Below, piece by piece: positions 26,204 to 35,892 of a stretch of DNA of 64,000 bases. Numbering within the stretch: the first letter of the stretch is position 1; each line of letters begins with the position of its first letter. Source of the stretch: Rubritalea profundi (GTDB taxonomy: Bacteria; Verrucomicrobiota; Verrucomicrobiia; Verrucomicrobiales; Akkermansiaceae); assembly GCF_002954445.1 (NCBI RefSeq), contig NZ_MQWA01000001.1, forward strand, positions 3,260,401-3,324,400. The letters are read 5' to 3'. The notes beneath the pieces were generated by a model that saw only the letters and a program-made list of their open reading frames with translations, did no database searches and was not told where the DNA came from. Position numbers and translations under genes: made by a program.

Positions 26204-26436
26204 CTCACAAGCTATACTATGAGCTAATAGATATCCGTGATTGAGTAGCAACAAAGTCCTGCGTAGGAAGTCTTTTCATCCCGCAGCGGGGCTTCTCAGT
26301 TCAACCGATTTCTACTCGGGAATCACAAAAATTGATACAAGAACGGCAGCGACGATAGTTACCTGAGATTCCTTAAAGAGTGTGCCATATGAGAGTTGGA
26401 AGAATTGATACCGATTGCCCGTCACCATCATTTACT

Positions 26437-28281
26437 TTATTCCTCTATCAAGTAGTCATGGCAATCCTCAGCTAGTTCTAGGGCGCAATCAATGAGTGCT
26501 AGGTGGCTGTACGCTTGAGGAAAGTTTCCCAGGTGGCGTTTGGTGTCGAAGTCTAGGTCTTCGCCGTAGAGTCCATTGGGGTTGGCATATCCTAACAAGG
26601 TGTGGAATCGTTCTTTTGCCTCTTTTCGTTTACCTGAGCGAGCAAGAGCTTTGACCATCCAAAATGAACACACAGTGAATGCGCTTGAGGGTTCACCAAA
26701 GTCATCGTGATTACGATAACGATACATTAGGCCGTCTCGGCAGAGTTCTTTATCACTTAGCTCAACGGTAGAGATGAAGCGTGTGTCCATAGGGGCGATG
26801 AAGCCATATTCGGCCATCAACAGGTTAGCCGAGTCGAGATCTTTACTGCCGTAGGTTTGGGTGAATGCTTTGATTTCATTATTCCAACCTTTCAAACAGA
26901 CATCGTGATGAATTTCCTCTCTCAATGTGCGGTGAGCGTCAGCCCAATATTGTTTTCCTAGCCGCTCGGCAATTTTGATCGCTCTATCAACGGCTACCCA
27001 GCAAAGGACTTTGGAGAAGACGAAGTGCCTTTCTTCACCACGAATCTCCCAAATGCCGCGGTCAGGTTGTTGCCAATATTCTTCGACAGTTTTGATGATG
27101 GAGCGGACTCGAGTCCATCGACGGTCGAGGGCTTCAGGGGCGGGGTGGCGTGCTGGAATATCGTGGTGCATCAGATCCTTGTAGATCAAATCCATTAGAA
27201 TACCGTAGATGTCATGCTGTTGTTGATGGTAGGCAGCATTACCTATCCTAACAGGAGATGACCCTTGGTAGCCACTAAGGTGCGTGAGAATTTCCTCTGT
27301 GAGTTTTTTCTCACCGCGTATACCATACATTATTTGGAGTGAGTCATCCTTGGTAGGAACAGTGTGCATCATCCAGTTGATGAAGCTTTCGGCCATGTTG
27401 TGGTGGCCGATACGGTGTAAAATATCCACGGTCATTGAACCATCTCGAATCCAACAAAACCTGTAGTCCCAGTTTCGGGCTTCACCGATCGTCTCGGGTA
27501 ATGATGTGGTAGCGGCAGCTAGAACTGCACCAGTCGGAGTGAACTGGAGCATTTTTAGTGTGATCGCACTGCGAATGATTTCTTTGGCATAGCTATCACA
27601 TCTGTGAGTACGGGAAGCCCAAAGCAGCCAGTACGCACGAGTCCACTGGAGTTTAAGCTCAATTTTTTCACGGTCCGGAGGAATGACCTTATCGTGGTAA
27701 CTGAGCAATAGATATCGCTGATCCGTGAGTAGTATACATTTCTTTTCTAGAATAGATTCAGAATCGAGGTCGGTATAAAGATAGCATGACTCGTAGACTG
27801 TGGAGCCGTCTTTGAGTTTACCTGTTGTTGTGCTCTTAAGTCGTCCCTCACCAAAGGTGAATGACTCAGTTGGGTACTTGGCGTAGTAGAGTTTTGGGGT
27901 GTAGTCGACAATGATAGACGGGGTGCCTGAGCATGGCTTGAGTATGCGAATGATATCGCTAGACACATCCCCCCTCGAGCGTGATTTTCCATCCCAGCTG
28001 CAGCGGGCCATAAAATCGATGACTTCAAAGGAACCATCCTTTCCTTCAAATGTAGTGACAAGTATCCCAGTGTTCTTTTCGTAAGCTTGACTGACCGGTT
28101 CTCCATTGACCATGCTGATGCCAAAGTGTCCACCCTTGTCGATATCAAGCATCGCAGCAAAGACTGTACCAGAATCAAAATCCGGCATGCAGGAAAATAC
28201 AATAGAGGCATCGAAATCAATAATTGCGCATGTCCGGCCATTTCCAATAATACCGTGGTTGTAGTTAGATTGATTGTCCAT
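26437..28281 (-). CDS. Glycoside hydrolase family 15 protein (glucoamylase/trehalase-like)
   Basis: 614 residues. An N-terminal beta-rich domain (MDNQSNYNHGIIGNGRTCAI) is followed by an (alpha/alpha)6 barrel with the family signature EARNWDYRFCWIRDGSMTV and SAFTVCSFWMVKALARSG near the end. GH15 enzymes cleave alpha-glucosides; many bacterial members without a starch-binding domain are trehalases. No signal peptide is visible, so it is probably cytoplasmic. It lies 37 bases after the OtsA-OtsB gene on the same strand, which favours a trehalose-related role. Confidence 0.88.
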   Translation of the reverse strand: MDNQSNYNHGIIGNGRTCAIIDFDASIVFSCMPDFDSGTVFAAMLDIDKGGHFGISMVNGEPVSQAYEKNTGILVTTFEGKDGSFEVIDFMARCSWDGKSRSRGDVSSDIIRILKPCSGTPSIIVDYTPKLYYAKYPTESFTFGEGRLKSTTTGKLKDGSTVYESCYLYTDLDSESILEKKCILLTDQRYLLLSYHDKVIPPDREKIELKLQWTRAYWLLWASRTHRCDSYAKEIIRSAITLKMLQFTPTGAVLAAATTSLPETIGEARNWDYRFCWIRDGSMTVDILHRIGHHNMAESFINWMMHTVPTKDDSLQIMYGIRGEKKLTEEILTHLSGYQGSSPVRIGNAAYHQQQHDIYGILMDLIYKDLMHHDIPARHPAPEALDRRWTRVRSIIKTVEEYWQQPDRGIWEIRGEERHFVFSKVLCWVAVDRAIKIAERLGKQYWADAHRTLREEIHHDVCLKGWNNEIKAFTQTYGSKDLDSANLLMAEYGFIAPMDTRFISTVELSDKELCRDGLMYRYRNHDDFGEPSSAFTVCSFWMVKALARSGKRKEAKERFHTLLGYANPNGLYGEDLDFDTKRHLGNFPQAYSHLALIDCALELAEDCHDYLIEE

Positions 28282-28318
28282 ATTGGATAAATGAGTTAGA
28301 GCTCAGTGGTAATTATTT

Positions 28319-30505
28319 TTAAGCGAGCGATTCTAGTAAATTTCGCAAGGCTCTGATTGAACTGCGCTGGTTGGCTCGGGTGTCACCCCCGCCAATTTTA
28401 ACTGTGTGGAAGCTCGTGCACGAGGGTATCTGCGCGGCAAACATGGATTCGTCAGTAACATCGTCTCCAGCAGCTAGGGCTATATCAGGTTGCCATTGGC
28501 TGAGCATTCTTTCTATAGCCACCCCCTTGTTCACGAGTTGGCTAGCGACCTCTATAATCTTCTGCCCGTGGTGGACTGAGACAGGAAGACTGGCGGTAGT
28601 GGACGTGAGTTCCGACAATAAACCCTTAGCTCGCCATGACCCAAATTCCGGATCCGCTTGGCGGTAATGCCAAACCACGGAGGAATGTTTTATTTCAATC
28701 TCGGATCCAGGTGTGAGTGTCATTGTAGCTTCTAACTGCGGTAGAATTAGCTCCTTCCAAGATGTGTCGACATGTGGATTGAGGAGCTCCCACTCGGGCA
28801 TCGACTGCATTTTCCAGTAGTATCCATGCTCTGCCACAAAGTGGAGGGGGAGGTCTCCGAGATGCTTTTGAAGGAATTCCTTGGTGCGTCCACTGACAAT
28901 CGTGAGATCGATGTTAGGATGCGTAGCTAAGTCTCCTAACAACTTCTTCAATGAGGCATCTGGAGTAGCGTACTCTGGGTGCGTAGTGAATTCTCTCAGG
29001 GTCCCATCGTAGTCGAGAAAGAGGGCGACTTTTTTGCCTTGATCGATGTGTTGTTGCAGTTCGTTGCGGAGAGGTTCGAGCTCAGCGTGAATCGTTCCTT
29101 TATGGTTACATGAGGTATTTTTTTGAAGGTCTGAGAGGTAGCGTTTTGCCCAAGCTCCAGCATCATTGAGTTTGAGTCTATTCTGCATGGCGTGTACTCG
29201 CTTCCACATGTCCACTTCGTCCATTTGCAGGGCTTCGTTGATTGCTTTCACTACTCCTGCGGTATCGTGTGGATTGACTAGCAGCGCGTGGGACATTTCA
29301 TTTGCAGCACCCGCAAATTCACTGAGAATGAGAACTCCCGGACGAGCCCGGTGAGATGCTCTTTTACAATCGATAAATTCTTTAGCCACTAGGTTCATGC
29401 CATCAACGATAGGGGTAACCATACAAATATCAGCGAGTGAGTAGAGCGCTGCGAGTTCATCCACTTGGAAACTGCGGTGGAGAAATTGTACTGGTGAGTG
29501 GCCGACATCTCCGTAGTCACCATTGATGGCTCCAACCTCGCATTGGACTTGAGCTGTGAGGGAATCGTATTCTTCCACACCGCGGCGTGAAGGGACTGCA
29601 ACTAAGACAAAGTGAACGAGCCCACGTTGCTCTGGGTGCTCATGGAGAAACTGCCGAATAGCTGTGAGCTTTTGAGGTAAACCTTTGGTGTAATCTAACC
29701 TTTCAACGCTTAGAATCAGCTTTCCAGCGCCGAGGTGCTTTGCGTGTTCACTGTGCATTTTGACGAAATTTTCGGATTTTGCGGCGGTTTGAAACCCATC
29801 ACTATTGTGGCCAATGGGGTAGACGCCTAACTGAATGTGCCGTTTTTTTTGCCAAAGTCCGTCCATGTCCGCCTCAACCCCTAAGATGCGAATGAGTGAG
29901 GAGATAAAGTGGCGTAGGTAGTTGTACGTGTGGAAGCCAATCAGATCGCAGCCTAACAAGCCTTTTAGTAGTTCATCTCGCTCGGGGAGAGCTCGGAATA
30001 TTTCGCTCGAAGGAAAGGGCGTATGCAGGAAAAATCCTATCTTAATATCAGGACGAATCTCTCGTAAGAGCTGCGGTAAGAGCATGAGATGGTAGTCGTG
30101 GATCCAGACATGGGCATTGGGCGAGGCTATCTCGGCTATCGTATCAGCAAACTGAGCATTCACAGAGCGGTAGCATTCTATCCACTCTGGCTTAAAGCGT
30201 GCCCGATCTTGCATGTAATGCAATAATGGCCAAAGCGTGGAGTTTGAGTATCCATCGTAGTAGCCGCTGATGTTTTCCTCTGAAAGTAAAACTGGTTCGA
30301 CTCCTAATTCACGTAGGCTGCTCTTGAGTTCGCTCTTGCTCCGTCCGATTTCTGAGCAAGAACCACCCCAGCCAACCCATGTGTATTTCCCATCTAGGCC
30401 GCTGCCTTCAATGGCCGATGCCAGCCCGCCTGTTGTGCGTTCGAATGAGCCATCGGTGAGAATTCGAATTGGTAACCTGTTAGATGCTAGGATGAGTGAA
30501 GCCAT
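28319..30505 (-). CDS. Trehalose-6-phosphate synthase/phosphatase fusion (OtsA-OtsB)
   Basis: 728 residues joining both steps of trehalose synthesis. Residues 1 to about 460 are a GT20 synthase with IWIHDYHLMLLPQLL, GFFLHTPFPSSEIFR and SVERLDYTKGLPQ. Residues about 490-728 are a HAD-type phosphatase with LFLDYDGTLREF, TIVSGRTKEFL and LAAGDDVTDESMF. The fusion is known in several bacteria and eukaryotes. The start (MASLILASNRLPIRI) gives the usual N-terminus. It probably forms an operon with the downstream GH15 gene, giving an osmolyte made and degraded by neighbouring genes. Confidence 0.94.
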   Translation of the reverse strand: MASLILASNRLPIRILTDGSFERTTGGLASAIEGSGLDGKYTWVGWGGSCSEIGRSKSELKSSLRELGVEPVLLSEENISGYYDGYSNSTLWPLLHYMQDRARFKPEWIECYRSVNAQFADTIAEIASPNAHVWIHDYHLMLLPQLLREIRPDIKIGFFLHTPFPSSEIFRALPERDELLKGLLGCDLIGFHTYNYLRHFISSLIRILGVEADMDGLWQKKRHIQLGVYPIGHNSDGFQTAAKSENFVKMHSEHAKHLGAGKLILSVERLDYTKGLPQKLTAIRQFLHEHPEQRGLVHFVLVAVPSRRGVEEYDSLTAQVQCEVGAINGDYGDVGHSPVQFLHRSFQVDELAALYSLADICMVTPIVDGMNLVAKEFIDCKRASHRARPGVLILSEFAGAANEMSHALLVNPHDTAGVVKAINEALQMDEVDMWKRVHAMQNRLKLNDAGAWAKRYLSDLQKNTSCNHKGTIHAELEPLRNELQQHIDQGKKVALFLDYDGTLREFTTHPEYATPDASLKKLLGDLATHPNIDLTIVSGRTKEFLQKHLGDLPLHFVAEHGYYWKMQSMPEWELLNPHVDTSWKELILPQLEATMTLTPGSEIEIKHSSVVWHYRQADPEFGSWRAKGLLSELTSTTASLPVSVHHGQKIIEVASQLVNKGVAIERMLSQWQPDIALAAGDDVTDESMFAAQIPSCTSFHTVKIGGGDTRANQRSSIRALRNLLESLA

Positions 30506-30626
30506 TGTTGAGGGTGGTGTTTCGATATGTGAGGGGTAGAAGACTTTATATGTTACAGGTTTAGAATTGATTGTCTAGGATTCTGTTAGCTTTAAGAGAA
30601 GGTGAATGTGTGAAGTTGGAGTATCT

Positions 30627-30719
30627 GATGTAGAGCATGATGTAGAGCATGAGGTAGAGCATGAGGTAGAGCATGAGGTAGAGCATGAGGTAGAGCATGA
30701 GGTAGAGCATGAGGTAGAG
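30627..30719 (+). repeat. 12-bp tandem repeat upstream of cysS
   Basis: Almost eight copies of GAGGTAGAGCAT (the first two read GATGTAGAGCAT), ending 69 bases before the likely cysS start. Twelve is a multiple of three and the repeat is open in the cysS frame from an ATG at 30606, where it would encode a VEHE repeat. The near identity of units suggests slippage-prone, variable copy number. Confidence 0.9.
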
Positions 30720-30788
30720 TTTACTGGATGTGGGAGAATGTCCGCAAAAGACTTTCCAATAGTCCTCTCAAAGGCTATGGCCTTATGC

Positions 30789-32198
30789 ATGCGCCTTTAC
30801 GATACGCTTGCACGAGAAACGAAGGAAATAACACCAATCAATGGCGAAACCTACGGGTTTTATTGCTGTGGCCCCACAGTCTACGGTCCTGCGCACATTG
30901 GAAATTTCCGAACCTTCGTGGTTCAAGACGTATTTCGAAGAGCCTTGGAACTCGGCGGCACACCGACCAAGCATGTTCGCAACCTTACCGATGTGGATGA
31001 TAAGACGATCCGTGATTCGCAAGCTGTAGGGCAGACACTCAAGCAGTTCACCAGCCATTGGACTGAAAAGTTCCACCTCGACTGCGAAGCTCTCAATTGT
31101 CTCCTGCCGGCCATTGAACCAAGCGCCGTAGATCACATTCCTCAGCAGGTTGTCATGATCGAGGAATTGATCGAGAAGGAGCACGCTTATGCCGCCGCTG
31201 ATGGCTCGGTTTATTTTCGAATTAGTTCGTACCCAGATTACGGCAAGCTTTCACACCTCGATGAGCGTGAGCTCGATCTAGGGAAGACGCAGAACCAACG
31301 CGCAAATGACTCAGACGAATACGAGAAAGATAGCGTTGCTGATTTTGTCCTCTGGAAGAGCCGCCGTGATGAAGATGGTGATAATTTCTGGCAGAGCCCA
31401 TGGGGGGAAGGTCGTCCGGGCTGGCACCTCGAGTGTTCGGCCATGATTCGTGAATATCTCGGTGAGAGTTTTGATCTCCACTCTGGTGGCGAGGATCTAG
31501 TCTTTCCCCACCATGAGAATGAAATTGCTCAGAGCAAGTGTTCCTGCGGTGGTGATTTTGCTGCGCATTGGTTCCACATCACTCACTTGTTAGTTGAGGG
31601 GAAAAAGATGTCGAAATCGCTTGGAAATTTCTTCCGGCTCGATGATCTTATAGAAAAGGGAGCAAAGCCAAATGAGCTACGCTTAGCTTTGATTGGTGGG
31701 CACTATAGAAAGCAACTCAACTTTACTCTCGATAGCTTGCACGCCGCCAGCGAGGCCCTAGATAAACTTCTCAAAGCCGAGCGCGCACTGGCTATGCTTG
31801 CTGGTGCTGATGTGGCTCCTAGTTACGAAGATCTCATTGGTCTTGAGGACAAAGGGCTATTTGAAAATGCTTGGATTGGTCTCAATGATGATCTCAATAC
31901 CCAACGGGCTATTGGCGCGGTGTTCGGCGCTTTACGTCGTTCTCAGAATGAACCAGAACCACAGACCCAATGGAAGGGTTTACACTTTATGCTTCAGGCT
32001 CTAGGTATCAAGTTGCCTGAAATTGTAGAAGAGGTGCAGGAGGATGTTCCTGCTGAGATGAAAGCTCTAGCAGCCCAACGCTGGGATGCCCGTAGCAATA
32101 AACAATGGGCAAAGTCAGATGAACTTCGCGACCAACTCAAGGATTTGGGATGGCTTGTCAAAGATGGTTCTGATGGCTATAGCTTAGAAAAGATTTAA
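30789..32198 (+). CDS. cysS: Cysteinyl-tRNA synthetase
   Basis: 469 residues from the ATG at 30789 (MRLYDTLARETKEITP), the start that fits the family. It charges tRNA-Cys. It has CCGPTVYGPAHIGNFRTF with the HIGN signature and zinc Cys, GWHLECSAM, GGEDLVFPHHENEIAQS and KMSKSLGNF. The open frame extends upstream to an ATG at 30606, preceded by an AGAAGG element, which would add 61 residues including a VEHE repeat. Whether that longer form is made is open. HemB follows after 12 bases. Confidence 0.93.
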   Translation: MRLYDTLARETKEITPINGETYGFYCCGPTVYGPAHIGNFRTFVVQDVFRRALELGGTPTKHVRNLTDVDDKTIRDSQAVGQTLKQFTSHWTEKFHLDCEALNCLLPAIEPSAVDHIPQQVVMIEELIEKEHAYAAADGSVYFRISSYPDYGKLSHLDERELDLGKTQNQRANDSDEYEKDSVADFVLWKSRRDEDGDNFWQSPWGEGRPGWHLECSAMIREYLGESFDLHSGGEDLVFPHHENEIAQSKCSCGGDFAAHWFHITHLLVEGKKMSKSLGNFFRLDDLIEKGAKPNELRLALIGGHYRKQLNFTLDSLHAASEALDKLLKAERALAMLAGADVAPSYEDLIGLEDKGLFENAWIGLNDDLNTQRAIGAVFGALRRSQNEPEPQTQWKGLHFMLQALGIKLPEIVEEVQEDVPAEMKALAAQRWDARSNKQWAKSDELRDQLKDLGWLVKDGSDGYSLEKI

Positions 32199-32210
32199 CC
32201 ACCACCGATT

Positions 32211-33200
32211 ATGCTCCAACGACCACGCCGTAACCGAAAGTCACCTGCAATCCGTAACCTCGTACGCGAGGTGTCACTGAGTGCCAAAGATCTTATCTAC
32301 CCACTTTTTGTTCATGAAGGTGCTAAAAATGTAGCGATTGCTTCGATGCCTAGCTGCACCCGCTGGTCGATCGAAGGATTGGTCAAAGAGGCTGGTGAGG
32401 CCCACGCGCTTGGTGTGCCTGCTGTGGTGATTTTTCCAGCGGTGCCTGAGGAGAAAAAGAACTCGACTGGCGACGAAAGCTACAATCCGGATGGTCTGAT
32501 CCCAAGAGCTCTCAAAGCTTTGAAGGCAGCTCACCCGACACTCTGTCTGATTACAGATGTCGCTCTAGATCCTTATAATTCTGACGGGCACGATGGAATT
32601 GTCCAAGTACGTCCCGATGGTGAGTTAGAGATTCTCAATGACGAGACTGTCGAGGTGCTTTGCAAGCAAGCGGTGAGTCATGCTGTGGCGGGAGCGGATA
32701 TCATTTCACCAAGTGACATGATGGATGGCCGTGTTGGAGCATTGCGGGCGGCGCTAGATACTGCCGGCTTCACTGATGTTTCTATTCTTTCCTACACTGC
32801 TAAATACGCATCAGCCTATTACGGACCATTCCGTGGCGCTCTTGATTCGTCCCCTAAGGCGGGCGATAAGAAGACCTACCAGATGGATTACGCCAATGTG
32901 CGCGAAGCAATTCGTGAAGTGATTCTCGATGAGGATGAAGGCGCTGACATGGTGATGGTGAAGCCTGCTGGAGCTTACCTCGATATCATCGTAAAATTAC
33001 GTGAAAACACCACTCTTCCCATTGCTGCCTACCAAGTGAGCGGGGAGTACCTCATGATCAAGTCTGCTGCCGATGCTGGGTGGTTAGATGAAAAAGCCGT
33101 TGTGTTAGAGAGCCTCACGGCGATCAAACGCGCAGGGGCAGATCTCATTCTTAGCTACTTTGCCAAGCAAGTAGCCCAGTGGGAACGAGACGATTGCTAG
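32211..33200 (+). CDS. hemB: Delta-aminolevulinic acid dehydratase (porphobilinogen synthase)
   Basis: 329 residues. It joins two 5-aminolevulinate molecules in haem and chlorin synthesis. Active-site lysines lie in SYTAKYASAYYGPFR and MVMVKPAGAYLD. The metal region reads DVALDPYNSDGHDGIV, with Asp in place of the zinc-binding Cys of E. coli HemB, so this is the magnesium-dependent type known from Pseudomonas and plants. It lies just after cysS, likely cotranscribed. Confidence 0.95.
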   Translation: MLQRPRRNRKSPAIRNLVREVSLSAKDLIYPLFVHEGAKNVAIASMPSCTRWSIEGLVKEAGEAHALGVPAVVIFPAVPEEKKNSTGDESYNPDGLIPRALKALKAAHPTLCLITDVALDPYNSDGHDGIVQVRPDGELEILNDETVEVLCKQAVSHAVAGADIISPSDMMDGRVGALRAALDTAGFTDVSILSYTAKYASAYYGPFRGALDSSPKAGDKKTYQMDYANVREAIREVILDEDEGADMVMVKPAGAYLDIIVKLRENTTLPIAAYQVSGEYLMIKSAADAGWLDEKAVVLESLTAIKRAGADLILSYFAKQVAQWERDDC

Positions 33201-33261
33201 GAAGTTGCTTTTGGGAGTGGGCCGTTTGAGCTTGTCGTTGAGAGGGGAGAATGGGGGGTGA

Positions 33262-33288
33262 TGCCGATGTGTTAAGCCACCATCGGCA
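33262..33288 (+). terminator. Hairpin after hemB
   Basis: 8-bp stem TGCCGATG / CATCGGCA with an 11-base loop, 62 bases after hemB. There is no T run, so it is a weak terminator candidate. It abuts the end of a MITE-like repeat starting at 33291. Confidence 0.45.
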
Positions 33289-33290
33289 GT

Positions 33291-33450
33291 CACACTACAC
33301 GACAATTTTTCATACAGAATTAGCAGAATCTCTCAAAATGGGTATCTGATGCATCAAAGCTCATCATACCAGAGTCAATAACCACTCTCTCCCTTGGAGT
33401 GCTGGGGCTTGATACAGCTCTGTGGCTGGGGCGGCTTGACGCTTGCGGCG
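33291..33450. mobile_element. Decayed relative of the 401-bp MITE-like element
   Basis: It starts with CACACTACACGAC, identical to the left terminus of the element at 38075, and contains a similar internal segment (CTTGGAGTGCTGGGGCTTGA against CTTGGGGTGCTGAGGCTTGA). No matching right terminus was found, so it is truncated; the end given is approximate. Confidence 0.5.
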
Positions 33451-33788
33451 GCAGGACCAGCCGGAGTATGGCTACTCCCCTAACTCCAATGCCACTTATA
33501 CCATGCGGTGTTTCAAATGAGACAATAGCCAGAGTGAATCCTTGGGAAATCGAGGCGTGATGAGGGAATGATGCAGGCATCATGACTGAAGAAAAACGCT
33601 GATTTCCCAAGGATACGCCTGGCCTTTTTACAAAACGCGAAGCGCAAATCACTCAACACTCTAAAACATTCTATTGTCTCTTTTGGAACGCCAAGTGGTA
33701 TTAGTTAAGGCGATTTACCACGTTCTCCAACGGAGAAATTCATACAAGCCTTAGGCCTATCACCGCAAGGTATGTGCTGATCGATCAG

Positions 33789-33929
33789 ATGACCCAATTT
33801 ACTCAAAATACAAGTGACTACGTAGGAATTGGCGAAATACGCTTCACCGGATCAGCCGTCCCAGAGCCCACCACCACCGCCCTTCTCGGACTCGGTGGAC
33901 TCGCCCTGATCCTCCGTCGTCATAGGTAA
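33789..33929 (+). pseudogene. PEP-CTERM C-terminal remnant
   Basis: A 46-codon frame ending in the sorting tail VPEPTTTALLGLGGLALILRRHR: a PEP motif, a hydrophobic helix, then a basic end. Such tails direct exported proteins to exosortase. No signal peptide or secreted domain is attached, so this is the last exon-like piece of a lost surface protein. A strong terminator follows. It shows that this lineage has, or had, an exosortase. Confidence 0.8.
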
Positions 33930-33967
33930 ACACGGCGCGGATAAGACAAACATCCTTTAGTTGGTTG

Positions 33968-34008
33968 TGCCGGGGCGTTCTGTTCATCAGATCGCTCCGG
34001 CCTTTTTT
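33968..34008 (+). terminator. Rho-independent terminator
   Basis: Stem GCCGGGGCG / CGCTCCGGC with a loop of about 18 bases followed by TTTTTT, placed just after the PEP-CTERM remnant. Confidence 0.85.
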
Positions 34009-34097
34009 GCACGTTCTTTCGGGCAGCCTGCACCATTCGAAAAATCGCGTTTATTAATTGAATTCAAGAACTGACACCTTAGTTTGTTGTCCTCTAA

Positions 34098-34961
34098 GTG
34101 TATCCTATGAAACCCTCGTCACTCTCTAGCTTTCGCCAAGTTTGCTCTTGCTTGTTTGCGTTCCTTTTTCTCAATTGTGAGGCTTTTGCCGATAAGACGC
34201 ATTGCTTTGGAGAAATGAAAAACCTGCAGATTTACTTGCTGATTGGTCAGTCCGACATGGCTGGACGCGCGGAAATCCCAAAGGCCGCGGGCCGTATTCT
34301 CGAACGTTGTTACTTACTCAATGATAAGAACGAGTGGGAGCCTGCGAAGGTGCCTCTGAACCGCCATTCAGGCATAGGTCAGGGAGTAGACCTTCAGAAG
34401 CTCGGGCCTGGTTACAGCTTCGCCATGAAAATGCTGGAGCAAAACAAGGACCTCTCCATCGGACTCATCGTCAACGCAGGTGGCGGATCTGACATTGCGC
34501 CATAGATCGCCAAAAAGCCAAAGTCGTATTGGAATACCCGAAAACGCACTAAGCTCACCCTTGCCCAAGGCAGCTTGAAAGGTGTCCTATGGCAACAGGA
34601 TAATGGAGTCAGCCAAACTCCCGAGACTCACCTTGAAACCCTCACGAACTTCGTCGTCAAGCTGCGCAGCGACTTTGCCGATACCTCCCTCCCTTTTGTC
34701 ACCGGCCAGCTCCATGACAGCCCAAAGATCAATGCGGAGATTGTGAAACTCCCGCAGACCATCCACGGCACAGCTTATGCCAGCTCGCAGGGGCTCACCA
34801 CGGCGGACTGCACACATTTCGACAGCCGAAGCCAGCTGCTACTCGGCGAGCGTTATGCCGAGCAGATGATTCAGCTTCAGCAAAAACGATATGCCGCAAG
34901 CCCGCTGTGGCCCCGTCCGACATCAAGTTCATCGATACCCACGTCCATGCCATGGTTTTGA
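34098..34961 (+). pseudogene. Sialate O-acetylesterase-type (SASA) protein with internal TAG
   Basis: It starts with a signal peptide (MKPSSLSSFRQVCSCLFAFLF...). The SGNH-esterase nucleophile region is LLIGQSDMAGR, and a late THFD gives the catalytic Asp-His. A TAG at 34503-34505 after GGGSDIAP is in the same frame as the continuation (IAKKPKSYWNTRKR...), so the gene is broken by one nonsense codon. The 3' end runs into an amidohydrolase remnant. The family removes acetyl groups from carbohydrates, fitting the neighbouring sulfatases. Confidence 0.75.
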
Positions 34962-35712
34962 AAGAGGGAGGCTTGGACGACGTGGCAAAGTGGATGGACG
35001 ATAGAAATGTAGATCGCTGTATCGTCAGCCCCCCAATCACAAAGGATCGCGGGCATGGACCGAGGGGGAACGTAAGGTCAGACAAGCGAATTACGCCAAG
35101 TACAAAGGCAAAATCGATCGGATGTGCATCATCGATCCGGGCGAGGTTGAAACCGTGGAATAGGCGGTCAATATCCTCAAACGCGAGAAGCAGGAGGGTG
35201 CCATCCCCTTCGGCGAGCACTACGGCAAGGGTCTCATGTTTGACGACCCCAAGAACCTCCTACTCTACGAGGCCTGCGAAAAAGTCGGCCTGCCGGTGAT
35301 GTTCCACATCGACCAGAACAAGAACATGGTTGAGCCCGGCTTGAAGCGGGTCGACCGCGTGCTGAAGAAGTATCCGAAGTGCAAGGTCATCGCGCACGCC
35401 TACTGGTGGCGGCAACTCGGCAATGGAAGCTGCGACCGCCAGCTCCAGCAAAACCCGAATCTTTATGCCGACACCTCCGGCCATGTCGTCATCAACGTGC
35501 TTAATCGTGATCGGAAATACGCGCGCGAATTCATCATACGAAATGCCGACAGACTCCTCTTCGGAACCGATGAGGGTTGGTGGTCATTCAAAGACAGCAA
35601 CAAGCAGATGAAACTGCACTACACCTTCTTCGAAGAACTTAACTTACCCGATGACGTCCGCTACAAAATCTACCGAGGAAACGCAGAAAAACTCTTCGGC
35701 TGGAAACAATAA
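34907..35712 (+). pseudogene. Amidohydrolase-2-type protein, frameshifted and interrupted
   Basis: A metal-dependent TIM-barrel hydrolase without its own leader. IKFIDTHVHAM begins the barrel (metal His pair); LPVMFHIDQN, CKVIAHAYWW, NLYADTSG and DRLLFGTDEG give later strands. A frameshift near 35030-35050 and an in-frame TAG at 35161-35163 break it. The C-terminal 158 residues remain open. It overlaps the end of the esterase remnant in another frame, suggesting a deletion that joined the two genes. Proteins of this type are common beside sulfatases and DUF1080 genes in Planctomycetes and Verrucomicrobia. Confidence 0.75.
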
Positions 35713-35892
35713 GCCAAGAATTGATTGCTTTTCCACCTAGAAGAGGTGTCCAACCTCTTTAACAACATGGAATGTAGAGTTAGAAAAGTTCTTCTATGTT
35801 ACCCTCATTGGTTTCAATGACTTCTCAAGCTGCCCCCTTTGCCAGTTACTGCATCTCTCTCACCCCTTATCTTCCACACCTCCTCACCGACC

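Larger units (their letters stand above)
33201..33788. other. Gene-free stretch with transposon debris
   Basis: No supported gene; the open frame at 33320-33652 has no recognisable content. It contains CACACTACACGAC at 33291, the terminal repeat of the element in the sulfatase at 38075, and a GTGCTGGGGCTTGATACAGC stretch near 33400 that resembles 38356-38390 in that same element. A CCAATGCCACTTA near 33486 resembles the terminal repeat of the element at 48484. It therefore holds at least one decayed MITE. Confidence 0.5.

Noticed and set aside
30627-30719. CRISPR array
   Set aside because: The units are 12 bp, contiguous and without spacers; it is a simple tandem repeat.
33320-33652. Minus-strand frame of 110 codons
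   Set aside because: Low-complexity composition, overlap with transposon debris and no family resemblance.
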